NCBI GenBank assembly: GCA_020441225.1
Contig: JAGRMP010000194.1
Location: 23,008-44,654 of the forward strand
DNA from: Maritimibacter sp.
Lineage (GTDB): Bacteria > Pseudomonadota > Alphaproteobacteria > Rhodobacterales > Rhodobacteraceae
Direction: 5' to 3'
DNA length: 21,647 nt
Position numbers and translations under genes: made by a program. This document shows, piece by piece, positions 21,075 to 21,647 of this stretch. How positions within the stretch are numbered: position 1 is the first letter of the stretch; each line of letters begins with the position of its first letter. The notes beneath the pieces were generated by a model that made no database searches, was not told the DNA's origin, and saw nothing but the letters and a program-made list of their open reading frames with translations.

Positions 21075-21647
21075 TCAGGCCGCTCGGTTGGCCTCGGATT
21101 TGCGATTGGGGTTCGCGCGCACGGGGCGCGCCGGTGACGGGGTTTCATCGAACCGCGTGGTGAAGGTGAAGACATCGACGGAGCAGACGTCGATGCAGCG
21201 GCCGCAATTGGTGCAGTCGTGGGACAGGATCAAAGGCGTGTCCGCCGCCTGGCCGCGCAGCGCCGGCGCGATCACATGCATCTCCGGGCAGACCTCGAAG
21301 CAATCCATGCAATCGTCGCATTTCGCGCGGTCCTGCGCCGAGACCCGCAGCACCGACCGGACGCCAAGGAGGCCGTAGAACGCGCCGACCGGGCAGAGAT
21401 GCCCGCACCATCCGCGGCGCGAGACCACGAGGTCGAACAGGAAAACAGCGATGACGAAGGCCCAGGCAAAGCCGATGCCGAAGACGAGCCCGCGGTGCAC
21501 CATGCTGACGGGATTGACGAATTCCCAGGCAATGCTGCCGGTCAGCGCCGAGACCGCGAGCACCATGGCGAGCACCCAGAGCCGGGTCTCGCGCTTGGGC
21601 TGCCAGCCTTTGGGCAGATCGAGCTTCACATGCAGCCAATGCGCGGC
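21075..21647 (-). CDS. napH: Ferredoxin-type protein NapH (partial, 5' end off the window)
   Basis: Membrane iron-sulfur protein that, with NapG, passes electrons from quinol toward the Nap system. Only the last 190 codons are present; full NapH is about 280 residues. The visible part has two hydrophobic segments separated by a short periplasmic stretch (FVNPVSMVHRGL), the C-G-H-L-C-P-V-G-A-F-Y-G-L-L-G motif, and two [4Fe-4S] sites, C-DD-C-MD-C-FEV-CP and C-TN-C-GR-C-IDV-C. The GTG at 21629 should not be taken as the start, because the frame continues to the window edge and the N-terminal helices are missing. napG and napA are expected beyond the edge. Confidence 0.94.
   Translation of the reverse strand, partial: AAHWLHVKLDLPKGWQPKRETRLWVLAMVLAVSALTGSIAWEFVNPVSMVHRGLVFGIGFAWAFVIAVFLFDLVVSRRGWCGHLCPVGAFYGLLGVRSVLRVSAQDRAKCDDCMDCFEVCPEMHVIAPALRGQAADTPLILSHDCTNCGRCIDVCSVDVFTFTTRFDETPSPARPVRANPNRKSEANRAA

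Noticed and set aside
21075..21629. Complete 184-residue NapH starting at the GTG at 21629
   Set aside because: The frame is open to the window edge and the family is about 280 residues with further N-terminal helices, so the gene is simply cut.
1..21647. Mobile element, CRISPR array, phage genes, tRNA or rRNA
   Set aside because: No transposase or integrase motifs, no regularly spaced repeats and no RNA-gene-like stretches were seen while reading both strands.

Overview
The window looks like a high-GC alphaproteobacterial chromosome or large plasmid, most likely of the Rhodobacteraceae. This is an inference from strong GC-biased codon use, dense operons with ATGA stop/start overlaps, both a TRAP and a tripartite tricarboxylate (TTT) uptake system, and an adjacent periplasmic nitrate reductase (nap) operon. 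No tRNA, rRNA, insertion sequence or CRISPR array was seen.

Layout. (1) 1-8666, minus strand, read right to left: a complete indole-3-acetate (auxin) catabolic operon in the order iacH (amidase), iacA, iacB, iacC, iacD, iacE, iacF, iacG, followed after 131 bp by a TRAP transporter dctP-dctQ-dctM cut by the left edge. (2) 8667-8839: an AT-rich divergent promoter region with two related 14-bp palindromes, an FNR-type box and a 12-bp perfect palindrome. (3) 8840-9403, plus strand: iacI, an SnoaL/NTF2-like protein, followed by two back-to-back hairpin terminators. (4) 9535-14106, minus strand: tctC-tctB-tctA and an arylacetaldehyde-type aldehyde dehydrogenase. (5) 14244-17546, minus strand: class III aminotransferase, maleylacetate reductase and hydroxyquinol-type intradiol dioxygenase. 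(6) 17689-19261, plus strand: an AraC-family regulator and an IacR-type MarR regulator. (7) 19330-21647, minus strand: napH (partial)-napB-napC and a DUF2478 protein.

How the genes may work together. Aminotransferase and aldehyde dehydrogenase could turn an indole-ethylamine into an indole-3-acetate, and IacH could release the same acid from an amide. IacA/G, B, E and C/D/F would break the indole down to a diphenol. The characterised iac route ends in catechol, but here the lower pathway is dioxygenase plus maleylacetate reductase, the pair that converts hydroxyquinol to 3-oxoadipate. No muconate cycloisomerase or muconolactone isomerase is present. The simplest reading is a cluster suited to ring-hydroxylated indoleacetates such as 5-hydroxyindole-3-acetate, possibly derived from serotonin: the same chemistry on a 5-hydroxy ring would give hydroxyquinol. 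This is an inference, not a demonstrated function.

A 14-bp palindrome of 6-2-6 layout (GGTAA-NN-TTACC core) occurs at both the iacH/iacI promoter and the araC start, so the two halves of the pathway may be co-regulated.
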